Made by a program: the position numbers and the translations under genes. The notes below the pieces were generated by a model. It made no database searches, had not been told where the DNA came from, and saw only the letters and a list, made by a program, of their open reading frames with translations. Below, piece by piece: positions 11,555 through 22,617 of a stretch of 64,000 nt of DNA (position 1 is the first letter of the stretch; each line of letters starts with the position of its first letter). The DNA is from Hymenopellis radicata (lineage: Eukaryota; Basidiomycota; Agaricomycetes; Agaricales; Physalacriaceae), in assembly GCA_015501595.1 (NCBI GenBank), contig JADNRX010000212.1, positions 30,486 to 94,485 on the forward strand, read 5' to 3'.

Positions 11555-11954
11555 CGTCAACAATGATGAGAATGGTAAGAAGAGGGATTTGGATCGGGGA
11601 GCAGTCGGGATGCTCTTCGGGAGCTCTGCGGGGGTGTCTCTGGGGCTGTCTTTGGGGCTGTCTTCTCCGTGGGGCGTTCTTCACGGTATTGTCCTCCGAG
11701 TCCGGTGTCTCTTCCGAGGCGTCTTCCTGGGGTCGTATCGTCTTCACTGTAGTAGGAACAGTCATTATGGCATGAAACGAGGGAGAGAGAACGGTCACCT
11801 GTTTGTAATTCAAAACAACGGAGAAGAAATGTGTTTGTATGTCATGACCGAAAAAGTTGAAAGCAATACAGTCGCCAAGTCTAAGCCTGTGGACATCCTG
11901 GGATTGAATCACGAAATATCCAGGGCTTGACATGGAGCGTGAAGGTATGCGTCA

Positions 11955-12302
11955 AAAGGCACACAACAGCGCACATTCTCTACTTCCGTGAACTTGCCGC
12001 GACGAAAGCTGCCACATGTCCTACACGGAGCCGAAGGAGCAGCTGAGAAAAAGGCTGCCTGGAAAGAGTTCACCACTCTTCTTCATGTCTCTGTTTGAAA
12101 AAAGACGGCACTGCGAATCGGAGAATGAGTAGTATCTCGTTATTCATCAACTCCAAGATTCCGCACAGCGCTCGACGGTTTAAGTCATCTCTAGGCGTTT
12201 AGCTCATTCGAGATTCCGAATTAAAAACTTGCCTACAGCTCAGCGCAGGTAATGAGATTCCTTGATCCTTGTTCCATTTTACATTTATTAGGTGCCCTGT
12301 TG
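11955..12302. other. Intergenic between TMEM135-like and SH3 genes
   Basis: No open frame of note. It holds the upstream region of the TMEM135-like gene and the downstream flank of the SH3 gene, both on the minus strand. Confidence 0.5.
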
Positions 12303-13123
12303 TTACAACATCTTGACATACGACGCCGGGAACAATCCTGATTTACCGTTAACTTCGCCAGTCCACCTACGACGCATTGAGCTATCATCAAAGGAACAAA
12401 CAGACGACGCGTACCAGTCCGTTGAGCTCTTCTCTGTCACCAAAATCCTCTGGTTGGCCTTGATGTTCAAGTCACCTGCCTCCTGTTAAATGGTCAGCGT
12501 CTATTGACTGCATTTAATGATAGGCCGCGTACTGCCGACTCGTAATCATAGAGCGCCTCAGCCCACTCGCCAGCAGGTGCTTGAGGTTCAGGTTGCGGTG
12601 ATGCAGACACCGTACGTTTTGGCGGAGGCGCGAAGGTATTCTTGGGTGCTGTGAATGCGGGTGGCGGGGGCGGCGTCAAGCTGATTGGATTCCCTTTGTT
12701 CTTGTTGCTTAACGAGGACAGGAGCATACTGGTCTTTGACGTCGTGTCGACATCTCCAAATCGCTATCCGTCGCGTCAGTTGGATAATGGATGTGTTTAT
12801 AAGGGCGACTCACCTTTGTCGATATGAGACCGGCCGGCGTCCGATCTGGAGGCGGCTGCGTAGGTGAACGTCGTGGCGGGGCGGGCATGTGTTGTCCAAA
12901 GGAGTGCGCGGCCGATGCGACTCTGTTCATCGCGCCGCCGACATCGATGTTGCTGGCACTGCCGCTGCCGCCGCTCAGCTTGGCCGCCAGCTCAGGACGA
13001 GACTGGAAATATCTAGGCAGATAGGATTACTATAACAGTAATTTCAAGACGACAGCAGACCAACTCGTCCATAAGCGAGAAGAAGGCATCCTTCTCTTGG
13101 TAGGAGAGGTTGGTGAACACCAT
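12303..13123 (-). CDS. SH3-domain adaptor protein
   Basis: Five exons, 13065-13123, 12814-13012, 12533-12763, 12415-12482 and 12303-12366, join in frame to 206 residues. The N-terminus reads MVFTNLSYQEKDAFFSLMDE and YFQSRPELAAKL. A Pro-rich middle follows (PPPPPAF, PPPKRTVSASPQPEPQAP). A complete C-terminal SH3 domain ends the protein: EWAEALYDYESAEAGDLNIK, then RILVTEKSSTDWWTGEVNGK and SGLFPASYVKML-stop, with ALYDY, the WW and the P-S-Y ligand residues all present. The small size with a C-terminal SH3 recalls yeast Lsb1/Pin3, which bind the WASP homologue Las17, but orthology is not proven. Likely a cytosolic, cortical-actin or endocytic adaptor. Confidence 0.9.
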
Positions 13124-13491
13124 TTATGATCACGGTGACGTCGAAAGCAGCCCGATCACTGCCATCAGCGGACTCTCAATCCGAACTTGCATGTCAAAAG
13201 GTTCCTTGCAAGGTCGGTTACCAGGCCTACTAGTTTTTCCGTCTTTTTCAAGTGTCCCAGCCCATAACGCCGTCCTACTGGTACCTGCGTCTCTATATTT
13301 TCATGGGAATATTGGACGCCACCGGCATCTTCTCATCAACATTAAGCTCAATATCAGATCGAGCGCAGCTGGACTCCCATGACTCGAATACCGACCATAT
13401 CAGTACTAGGATTTTCCCTCTTCAGGATGGGCAATAGGCGCCCATTGGCTCTTGACCTCTTACTTTCAACACGACTGTCATCGCGACTACC
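13124..13491 (+). promoter_or_regulatory. Upstream region of the chromodomain gene, duplicated at about 4505-4680
   Basis: The stretch from about 13335 to the ATG at 13492 is also present, with small changes, upstream of the truncated copy at about 4505-4683, so promoter and 5' exons were copied together. No TATA box stands out. Bases 13124-13330 show nothing recognisable. Confidence 0.5.
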
Positions 13492-16247
13492 ATGCCGCAA
13501 CAGACTGTCACTTATGAAATCGGTATGCTACGTCTCGCAGTGACGCATGCATTCTTTGACTCGCTGCCCTCTTAGAAGTTATACTAGCGGTGCGCGGCCG
13601 TTTGAAATATAAAACACCCGTGAGTTTTCTTGATTTTGCTCCCGTTCTCCCCTTCTGACGCATAACGTAGGAGTACTTTGTGAAGTGGCATGGTTATCCA
13701 GACTCGGAAAACTCGTGGGTCGACATCCGTGCTCCTGGCAGCGACAGTTACCATTCGCCTCTTGTAGCTGGGAGCCCCCGTCTAGTTTCAAACCTGGTAT
13801 GAGAGACCTCTTGAAGGCAGTATGGACGCAAATAAAAGAACAAGCCGGGCTCACTGAAGATGATTTTGTAAAGTCATTCCTGGAAGTCGAGCTTGACCCG
13901 CAGTGGATTAGTACGACGTGATTTCTGAAAGCACGACCCGGCTAACGCATTTTCTTCAGAACAACGAACTCATTACTTCTATCAAGTATTCAAAAACGGT
14001 AAAACAAGCTGCTCCTCTCCAGTCCTCAGTCATTCTCCAACTCAGCCTTCTCTGAAACGCAAGGTATGCTGGTGTTCTTTCACTATTTGAATACGAGATT
14101 CACTAACTCTACTCAGCGAGATCAATCCGAACCAGAAAAGCAGAAGCGTCCTTCATTGGTGGTAAGGTGCAATACGAAACTGAGCGTACATCATTTGACT
14201 TGTCCAGATAAAGCTACCTGCAGTGAAAGCGCCGGAAAGCAGCTCTTCGAAGTCGATTGATAGTTTTATGACTGAGAAGACTTCTGAGGGTTCGGATACG
14301 GACACACCTTTGTTTCCCAATTGTGAAAAGGGCACCGCGGATCCTCAATAACGGCCCTTCCCCCATCTGGACCCGTCAGAGGGAACGACCTTGCGGACGA
14401 CGACGACGACGAACACTCTTCTGGGATACGACATGATCCTTTCCAGAGCTCGCCAGTTGATGATGTCCATGGTGGATTATTTTCAACTGGGAGTGATGAT
14501 ACGATCCGCGAATCGTCTTCCCGACGCCCCATGTCCCCCGATCTAGAGATGAATGCGCCACACAATGAAGTCACATCTTCCGCCTCGACGGACACTTTTG
14601 ATACAGATAGTGACGACATGCCGACTGTAGAATCCCACCCCTCCGAAGTATTGTCCGATCCTGTTTGGCAGGGCAGCGTATATCTCGCTTCTGAAAACGT
14701 AACTCCTCAGGATGTCGGGCGTGTTACGATGCGACTTCCTTGCCCTGCGACGACCGACTCAAACACAAACTACTGTGTTCCGCATGTGCAATTGACCATG
14801 GAACGATTCTATAGGATTGCGCTCGTCGCGCGCCTTATACAGAATGACAGTGTCAGCGTAAAGACGCTAGGATCATTGAGCGGCGCGGCGGAGAATTCGA
14901 ACCACCTGGAGATCCTGCAGCAGCACATGATAGAACTAGAATGGTATCTCCACTGTCCTGTTCGACGTCCTCATTGTTGACATACTCATTAGGTTGCTAC
15001 CAGTTCGAGACAAACAATAGGTTCGTAACCAAATTATGTGGATCTTGTTCTCTCCCAGCATGAAGGTTGAACTCGGATTCAACGAAAACTGCGCACCCAA
15101 AGCTTCTCTCGGTATCGCAGCGCTTGAATTTGAGCACCCGTCTAGAGCCCCAAGAACGTGCAAATCCTTCGATTGCGCACCAGGCGTCTTGGCGGCGATC
15201 CTTACATACACCCCCACGGTGGATATTCGTGTTCGGCAGTACCTCAGGATCGTGCAGTTTCCCGAGTGGCTGCATCGGGGCATTGTCGCGATTCAGCACG
15301 CCATATCTTATGCGATGGACACCGAAAGCATACCACTCCGATCTCAAATACAACTGGATTTCGATGCTCTGTCGAACATCCTCGGCTTGTATTCTCATCT
15401 CCAGTCGTCGACTACTCCGTCGGACGCTACCATCGTCTTTATTCACTTCAGTGCTCTTGGAAAACCGAGTAGGCTGCCTTTACGAGAGATGAGGAAGCGC
15501 AGGACGCCTATCTTCATCGGATTTGGGAGAACGATTCCAAAGAATCCAAAGTTTGCTGTGTTGTTTCGTTCTGGTGAGTTGTCAACCTTGAGCATGCCAG
15601 GTACCTAGGCTGAATGGGATTCAGGTGGTTTGATTACGTTTTCACCGGCGGTCTTGTGTGAAGAACCTCTGCGCATACTTGATATCATTTCAAAGGTACG
15701 AGAAATGGGCCGGGGATGGAGAGTGTACGTTCCAACATACATATTGGGCGCGGCTTTCGTTCAGTACAAGGATTACCGATGGGAAAGCAAGGTCGTACAA
15801 GCATACACAAGGTATGACAGGTTCACATCATCTAATTTTACAACACCGTAATCAACATACCGCGATTAGGGGAACGTTTGCGTTCGAATGGATCTTAGAC
15901 GCCATAGTCGCGGGAGATCTGGAGATGACTTTCGGTCTTCTACATCGGCGCGCTCCCGTGTATACGTGCGACACGGACTTGATACTGCGTCGATGTTTGG
16001 ATGACTATGCCGAGTCCAAACCATGGCTTGAGGTGGCGATTTCGAAGGACATGCTTCTGCGGCAGAGGTCAGTGGGCATTAGTGCGCAGTTTAGGAGGTA
16101 TGTTATCTTGGATATTGAGCAGGCTACGAGGGCTGAGGATGAGGTAAGAACGGTCATTGTCGCGGTGCCCGAATGAATGCTGACTTGTTCCAGTTTGAAT
16201 GGCTTAGTTGTAAGGAGTTTGTGGACAGTCTAGGAATGGGAATGTAA
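13492..16247 (+). CDS. Chromodomain protein with long disordered linker and unknown C-terminal domain
   Basis: Exons 13492-13522, 13576-13619 and 13671-13714 give an N-terminal chromodomain: TYEIEVILAVRGRLKYKTPE then YFVKWHGYPDSENS, with aromatic-cage-type Y and W residues. Exons 13786-13910, 13960-14063, 14117-14161 and 14208 onward add MRDLLKAVWTQIKEQAGLTE and a Ser/Asp/Lys-rich linker. A frame stop at 14349-14351 disappears if one base is restored near 14337; the linker then continues (GNDLADDDDDEHSSGIRHD). The C-terminal region has VWQGSVYLASENVTPQDVGR, IVQFPEWLHRGIVAIQHAIS, RRTPIFIGFGRTIPKNPKF and ends FEWLSCKEFVDSLGMGM. Later exons: 15059-15573, 15625-15811, 15870-16143 and 16194-16247. 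The junction at about 14944-15019 does not splice in frame cleanly. The layout recalls the RITS subunit Chp1 (chromodomain, linker, C-terminal fold), but this is a weak resemblance. Two separate genes remain possible. Confidence 0.65.
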
Positions 16248-17009
16248 CAACTTGTATCATTAGCAACGGTCTGGTATTCACATCGTCTTTCGTTCCGTGA
16301 TGGCAACTCACTCGACCGGTCGCTCAAGTCGCTTTCGACGAGCGAGATACAATCTTGTTCATCTCGTTAATACCTGACTGCGTTCCTCTCCGCCGATGAT
16401 GCCCGAGTTCGAGTCTAGACGCTTAGCCTTATGGCTTGCGGGCGCTCGTGCAACTCTTGGACAGGCTGTCGGGACGAATGTTGGTCTTGCTTGCGTATAG
16501 TGACGGTGGATGGATGAACACTCCGAAGGATAAGGCCCAGTGAAAAGTCCGTCGCAGATCTACGTGGGAAATCGAGAGATAGCGAGTCCCTCGCAGACTC
16601 AAGATATTTGGCAAAAATGCGCGAAATTTGCGCAAAGGGTTTGATGGGAGAAAACGTCAGATCGAGACAGCTCGTGGCTCGTCGCGCCCAATTGTGCACT
16701 CACTACGCATTGGTGCCTTAGGCCTTACCTAGCAACCTAAATTAGCCCGCCTCGGTGATCGTTATTCTTCCTGGGGCAGCCGACGCGCGTCACATAGATT
16801 GGATGAAATCACTGGAATCACATTTGGTCATACACTACAACATGCATTCGTAAATACACTACTCTACAGCCTAGGTGAGGAGAAAGGATAAATTTCTTTG
16901 GGTATGCCAGAGTGGATGTGCCAAACAACGACATGTGGGACTTACGGGCAAGAGGCCTCGGGGGGCAGTAGTCCGACACTGGTTCTGCTTGTTGGTTTAA
17001 CACTAGTCG
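16248..17009. other. Intergenic, nothing recognised
   Basis: Contains a minus-strand open frame (16415-16699) with no family features. It holds the upstream region of the small basic-protein gene at 17010. Confidence 0.4.
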
Positions 17010-17437
17010 ATGGCATCAGCAAAAGCCGATGAAAATGCGGCAACACGTACGGATGGAACGTTTGTGACGGCGACGGCCAAGCAACGACGGCGACGGCGCG
17101 GGGAAAACAGTGAGGCGGTATGTGCCCTGGTGAACATTGCGGTGAGACACATGGACTGGAGCAATGCAGAACGACAACTTACAATTTGAGTGTGCCAGGC
17201 ATTGTGGGGGAAGGAAGGAAAGAAGTGCAGGACACGAATGGGATCAGGTTTCCTTTATGTTTGGGGAGAATGCCGTGGGGCCGCCTGACTTCACGGAAAT
17301 AATTTCAGAAGAGAATCAAGGCACGTCGACACGCCAAGTTCGAAAAGCGAGCAGAAATCAGCAAGGAGAATCGTGTAAATTCGAGACTCATCGAGAGGAG
17401 CCGTCACAAGCTCATCAGATTCTTCAGAGCTCGCTGA
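17010..17437 (+). CDS. Small basic protein, probably nuclear, unknown family
   Basis: Exon 17010-17117 encodes MASAKADENAATRTDG and a run of Lys/Arg (KQRRRRRGENSEA). A GTATGT donor follows, and an exon from 17309 (after TTTCAG) encodes KRIKARRHAKFEKRAEISK and ERSRHKLIRFFRAR before TGA at 17435-17437. The 191-base intron is long for this window and may hide another exon. The composition suggests an RNA- or ribosome-associated nuclear protein; I cannot name it. Confidence 0.45.
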
Positions 17438-18704
17438 CACCCTAAAATTCTCGATCCGGTTTGCTTGGCACTCGCTGGTGCACGATCTCGCTCGCCATTG
17501 CCAGACGGACTTTTCACTGGGGATAAGGCACCGCTCGAAGGTCCCGTCGCGGGTGTTTCACGCAGTGTCGCTGGACCGCTGTACGAGAGGCGCCGTGGAA
17601 GATGCACTCGATGGACATTTCTATTGCGACTGTGATTTTGAACGCTCCGCCGCTGATAAGAGATGCCCTACGTCGAAAGCTACTACTCGCATCATGTCCT
17701 GTAGAAGCTCGTCCGGATTAGGACATTCACTTCGAACTGGACCCTGAACATCTTCCAGATATTGTCTCTTCCAGGGGAGCTAATTTGAGATTGCTGAGAC
17801 GCATGTATAGGTGTATAAATGTTGGATACTGTGTGGGCCAGGAGGATGCAAGAGGTGGCAGGAACGGTACCTGTACAAGGGATGATTAGCAGTGGAAACC
17901 ATCCCGTGGTGACTTGGGAATGTGTAACTGGTTACGCGGAACCCGCGAGCGTGTAATTAAAGCGTTTGATCCAAAAGGTAAGATTGACCGATGGCATGGT
18001 AGATGGCGGCGGAAATGGGGTACAAAAAGGTATGAGAGAGAAGTAAAACTGGCCCGGCGGCTTATGGAAATTGAATCGAATGAATGACATTGGACAGCAG
18101 GAGAGTTCTGGAGAAGACCATCACGGTTCGCCCTGAGGCTGATGGTGGCATGGATCGCTCATTTGAGGCAATCGGAAGACGAACGACACAATCTGAAATG
18201 GCCGAGAAGAATGGAAACCCGATGCTCCCTTCGATTCCGGCAAGACAAGAGATACCGTCCGGGTAATGACTGCATTTGTGGACCTCGTATGGTCTACCGT
18301 CGCCGCCGTCGTCGACAACGAGCACAATGCGGGACTCTCCGCCATTGCTGATTAAGACTCCGCTTCAGGCACAGTCACGCAGCCGACCTGGTGTTGTTTA
18401 CCCACCAACGGACATTCGAATTGCTGGGCTCGCGCGGAGAGATCTGCCCCAGATTACAGGAACCTTGGAGGAATCTGCCTAAAACGGGTCTGACCGCGGA
18501 TTGGACTGCACTGTGGGCGCCGCTGGACTGCCTTTTCACTGTTTTCGTTGCCCAACAGACGGCTTCGACCCGGTAACTGCGCAGAGCCGGAAACTCGCTA
18601 GCAACGGCTTGAAACGATCTTTTTCGAGAGCCTGGCAGCAGATTGGCAGCTCGTGCTATCGGATTCAATCGTGGGCCGTATATTGCAGCCACTATTTCCG
18701 GCCA
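17438..18704. other. Long intergenic region, no supported gene
   Basis: About 1.27 kb. A plus-strand frame near 17600-17815 has coding-like pieces (RDALRRKLLLASCPVEARPD and DIHFELDPEHLPDIVSSRG) separated by an in-frame stop, ending near a GTGTAT donor. No domain is recognised and no start could be fixed. It may be a decayed gene. Confidence 0.35.
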
Positions 18705-21306
18705 ATGATCCATCTCGATCATAATCACCACCCGTCTCCCCTTTCCCCCCACCAAAAGAATCTTATCTCACCGGGAGAGCATAAAATACATGCCTGGGCT
18801 GATGACCCAATTGCCTACAAGCCGTCCCCCGCCCCGCACATAGAAAACAAGGCCCCGTCTTCCTCCCCCTCCCCCCATTCTAAACCAACCGTGTCCCGTC
18901 CATCCTCTCCCTCGGCGGATGCTGCTGCACAGAGCAGTTCTCCGCTGTCGGCCCCGCCTGAAGCTGCCTCACCGCATGCACCCAGTGACTCGGCTACCGA
19001 TGCCAAGGCTGTTGCTGCTGCGTCACGCCAGTCCACACCATTGAGCGAGCTTTCACCCGCTCCAGACGACGACGAACCAGAACAGGACACAAAGGACGAC
19101 GACTCGTCGAAAGGTTCAAGAACAGAAGACCCTCCTCCTACCCAAACATCCCCTACCGTTGCCGAATCTTCCGCTTCTAGCTCTGCGGAAGCCCAGCCAA
19201 ATGGATATCCAGAGCCCACCCGCGACACGCCCTCCCTCGACATTATTACCCGTTCTGCATCTCGTGCCGCCTCAACATCCACCGCAGATACCAGGATTGT
19301 TCTTATACTTGAGCTCAACATGGAAATGCTCAAGTGAGTCTATAAGCGAAACACGCGTATTACTCAATTTACCACCCATCTCCATAGAGTTTGTATGGAA
19401 TTCCAAGCTCACGGCATACATACCTCAGACCCAAGATACACAAGGTGCGTGCTAGTCTTCTATTACGCCCCACCTCTCAAGAACATCACGTAGCTACTCG
19501 TCCCGTCTGCAGTCAAACCTTACATGGCTAGCCGGATATGCTGATAAAACTCGACAAATGGTGCGTCTTTCCAGGCTCCGCGGGCTTACCTATATGAACC
19601 TCACTTCGCAGATGCAGCTTCCCATGATGGACGCTCCACCCCCCAACGACTTTGTTCCCGTGGACCGCATCCAGGAGATATACTCCGAATTCCCCATGCT
19701 TTTCGCCCAAGAGCTTGCTCGCCAGCAGCAGCAGCAGCATCATATGCCAGGGCCCATCTCTTCCAACTCCTCCTTCAACAGCCTAAAACGCGATCGCCCA
19801 GACGACTCCATGCCCGATTTCATGAACAAGCGACGCGACACAGGCGAGTCAAAAAACATGATGCCCCCTCCCGCCGCGATGCCTGGGATAAATAGAGGAG
19901 ACTCGTTCTCCATGCCAAACGGCACTCCACAGCCTCCGTCCGCGTCACTGCCAATGTCAGATCCGTCACTTGGAGCTCCTACGTCTGGTCTTCCAGATGG
20001 TCAGATGGCTACTCGGGAACGTACGCGTCAAGCTCAGCTTCGAATGCAGCAGCAGCAGCAACAACAACAACAGCAGCAGCAGCAGCAACAGCAACAGCAA
20101 CAGAGACAGATGTCGCCGCCATCGCAGGCCGGTCCTGGTCCCATGCAGTCTAACGCTGTCCCAGGCCCGTCAAATATGCCCGGAGGTCCTCCCCGTATAA
20201 CACCCCAACAACTCAGTACCCTCCCCCCTCCCTTCCAAAACGCCTACCAGATGCTTCAAACGCCCAATCACCCCTTCATACAGCGGATATACGACAACAT
20301 ACCCAATTTCTCGCAATTACCGCTCCAGGTGCAGCTCCAGAGAATCGTTATGTTCCAGGTATGTCTTCTTCCGTTGATGCGAAGGTTGATAGCCTGATGT
20401 ATGATCCTTTCAGCAACATTTTCAGAAACAGCAGCAACAACAACAGCAGGCCCAGCAGCAGCAGCATCACCAGAATCAGCAGGGAGGCGGGATGGGAAAT
20501 GGGCCTATGGGCGGTGGCGGAGGGTTCCCCGGCCAGCCGAATCCCATGTCTCCGCAATCGCAGGCGTCGCCAATGGGCATGGATCCGCGCTCGATGGGTT
20601 CACCCCCAATATCCGGCATGATACCTGGGGGTATGGGCGGCGGCATGCCAGGCGGTGGCGGTGGAAACGGAATGCCTGGTGGCGGTATGAATGGCGGTAT
20701 GCCCGGTGGCGGCATGTCTGGCCCAGGAATGCCGAACAGTGGAATGCCTGGCGGCGGAATGTCTGGAGGAGGGATGCACGGTGGTATGCCGGGTGGGGGA
20801 ATGTCTGGAGGTGGGATGGCTGGAGGAATGCCTGGGGCATCGATGTCTGGCGGAGGGATGCCTGGAGGGAACATGAACAACATGAGTCCCAACCAACGGC
20901 AATTTATGCTCATGCAGCAGCAACAGCAATCACGGAATCAGGCACCCCAACAGCAGGGATTCCAGGGTATGGGCATGGGCATGAACCAGCAGCCAATGAG
21001 CGCGCAGCAGCAGCAGCAACTGTTGTTCCAGCAGCAGGAGCGGATGCGCATGGAACAGGATCGGGTGCGACAAGAACAGGAGCGGCGACAACAACAGCAG
21101 CAGCAGCAGCAACAGCCGCCCCAGCAGGCTCCGCCCATGGGTTCCCCGCATATAGGCGGTCCGGACAACTTTCCCGCCTTGCGGTCAAATTCGACCATCC
21201 CCGGTATTGCGCGCAGTACGCGGTCTCCGTCAGATGGCGCGCCGTCGCCAATGACTCCCAGAATGCGATCATCAATGGGCCCGGACGATTTCCAGCGAAT
21301 GATGAT

Positions 21307-21339
<33 letters not shown>

Positions 21340-21511
21340 ACAACGGCCTAATCCAAATCAATTCGCCCAACAACAGCAACAGATGAATTGGCAGCAGCAA
21401 CAGCAGATGGGCGGGTTTGGTGGCGGTCCTGGGCCGGGCATGTCGAGACCGCCGAGCGCTGGGTTCGGGCGCCTTCTCCGTCAGCAGGCGGGCAAAATAA
21501 CTGGGGCGTGA
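18705..21511 (+). CDS. SS18/SSXT-like SWI/SNF subunit, Gln- and Gly-Met-rich
   Basis: SS18-type proteins (SSXT domain; animal SS18, plant GIF) are subunits or co-activators of SWI/SNF remodelers. Exons 18705-19333, 19388-19444, 19494-19560, 19612-20358 and 20414-21511 join in frame. The SSXT-like helix pair reads VLILELNMEMLKVCMEFQAH, then YSSRLQSNLTWLAGYADKTR. This is preceded by a Ser/Pro-rich leader and followed by poly-Gln runs (about 20047-20105 and 21010-21115), Pro-rich blocks and a Gly-Met repeat at about 20640-20880 (GGGMSGGGM type). Near 21466 the frame loses one base: restoring it would replace the short ending by a GGVGGGGGGG tail finishing GNDIDFNWPQ at 21705. The start is uncertain; 18705 is the first ATG in the frame, and a CATAAAATA box lies at about 18780 inside it, so the true start may differ. 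Confidence 0.75.
20047..20105 (+). repeat. CAG/CAA poly-glutamine tract
   Basis: An almost pure run of CAG and CAA codons inside the SS18-like gene. Further runs lie at about 21010-21115 and 21307-21345. Mixed CAG/CAA use suggests the tract is maintained at protein level rather than by recent slippage. Confidence 0.9.
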
Positions 21512-22090
21512 TGGGTGGTGTTGGAGGCGGTGGAGGCGGCGGGATGAGCGGTGGATACCCGTTTGATCCGTCGTCTGGCTCGATGGATATGATGGCCCAA
21601 ACGCCACGCCAGATGTCCGCGACGCCTGCGCCACATCATACGCAAAACGCGCCCGGGATGGATCTGTCCTTGGGCAACGACATTGATTTCAACTGGCCAC
21701 AATAGCGCTGGAAGGGGCCGGCGCTCTTGTTTATTCTCCGTATTGGTTGGTACTCGCGGTTTCTTAGTATTTTATCTGTGCATACTTCTTCGTTTAAGCA
21801 TGTCTTTATATGATTCCACTTTTGACGTTCACGAGTTCGCTTATTTTCTTGCATCGTTTCAAGTACACTGTCTACCTCATTATAGTATTCGCGCTTTCGT
21901 TCTGTTGCTTTGTGTATTCGGGAATTGTAAATGTTAAATTGCAGGGCTCAGTGAAGAGGTTGAAACACGCTTTCGGTACGTCGAGGCGTTGCAGCCCAAG
22001 GGATGTGCAGTCCAAAAACTAGTTAGCGATCTACAAACGTACATAAATCAGTACAGAGCCGTCGACCAGCAAGTCTCCCTGATGATACGG
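21512..22090 (+). other. 3' region of SS18-like gene (displaced C-terminal frame to 21705) and flank
   Basis: Bases up to 21705 carry the natural-looking C-terminus of the SS18-like protein in another frame (GGYPFDPSSGSMDMMAQTPR, MDLSLGNDIDFNWPQ-stop). After that there is T-rich 3' sequence with no gene. Confidence 0.6.
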
Positions 22091-22615
22091 ATGAGCTTCC
22101 TCAAAGCTTCAACTCAAGCCGGATAATACCGAAAACCGATCGTTCCTCTCAAGCTTGAAGCCCAGCGTGGACGTGCTTGTTAACCAAAGAACCTAACGCG
22201 ACGGATCTTCAAAGGGCTTATAGGCCCCCAGGAAAGTCTTGACGGACAGTGAGGGCGGTCTCACCATTATTATTGCTTACATTGTCCCGCTAGGCCAACG
22301 AAGAATCTAGACAACCTCTTCATCGTCAACGGCGCATCGCCAAAATCGACCATCGATGTTGTATTGCAAGTCATAACCATCATCGTGCTTTCTGGGCTCA
22401 ATGTCATTATTGGCTGACGTGCTTCTCGTAAGTTCATTTCAGCACCTACATCTACATAAACGCGTGTCCCGTCTAGGCATGTTCGATATTTTATGGGCGT
22501 AATTGGAAGATTCTAAGCGTTGTCGGTCTCTGTTTGTTAACGGAAATAGGTTGTTGAACCTCATTTGTCTCAATTTTGTGATCTTGGGCCACGCGTCTTT
22601 CTTATACTCATACCA
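22090..22615 (+). pseudogene. Deleted copy of the 7TM-like gene's 5' flank and middle exons
   Basis: The stretch repeats parts of 26985-28050: a flank module (ACGCGACGGATCTTCAAAGG at about 22197), then an exon piece matching the LDIIFIVHGASPKST region and the following GTAAGTTC intron, then the start of exon 3. The N-terminal exon and everything after exon 3 are missing and frames are broken. It ends directly at the start of the MYND gene, so that gene's upstream region is largely this relic. Confidence 0.75.
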
Positions 22616-22617
22616 CC

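Noticed and set aside
16390..16420. tRNA B-box-like GAGTTCGAGTC
   Set aside because: No matching A box or cloverleaf could be drawn around it.
16415..16699. Minus-strand 94-codon open frame as a gene
   Set aside because: No family features, splice chain or promoter; chance frame in an intergenic region.
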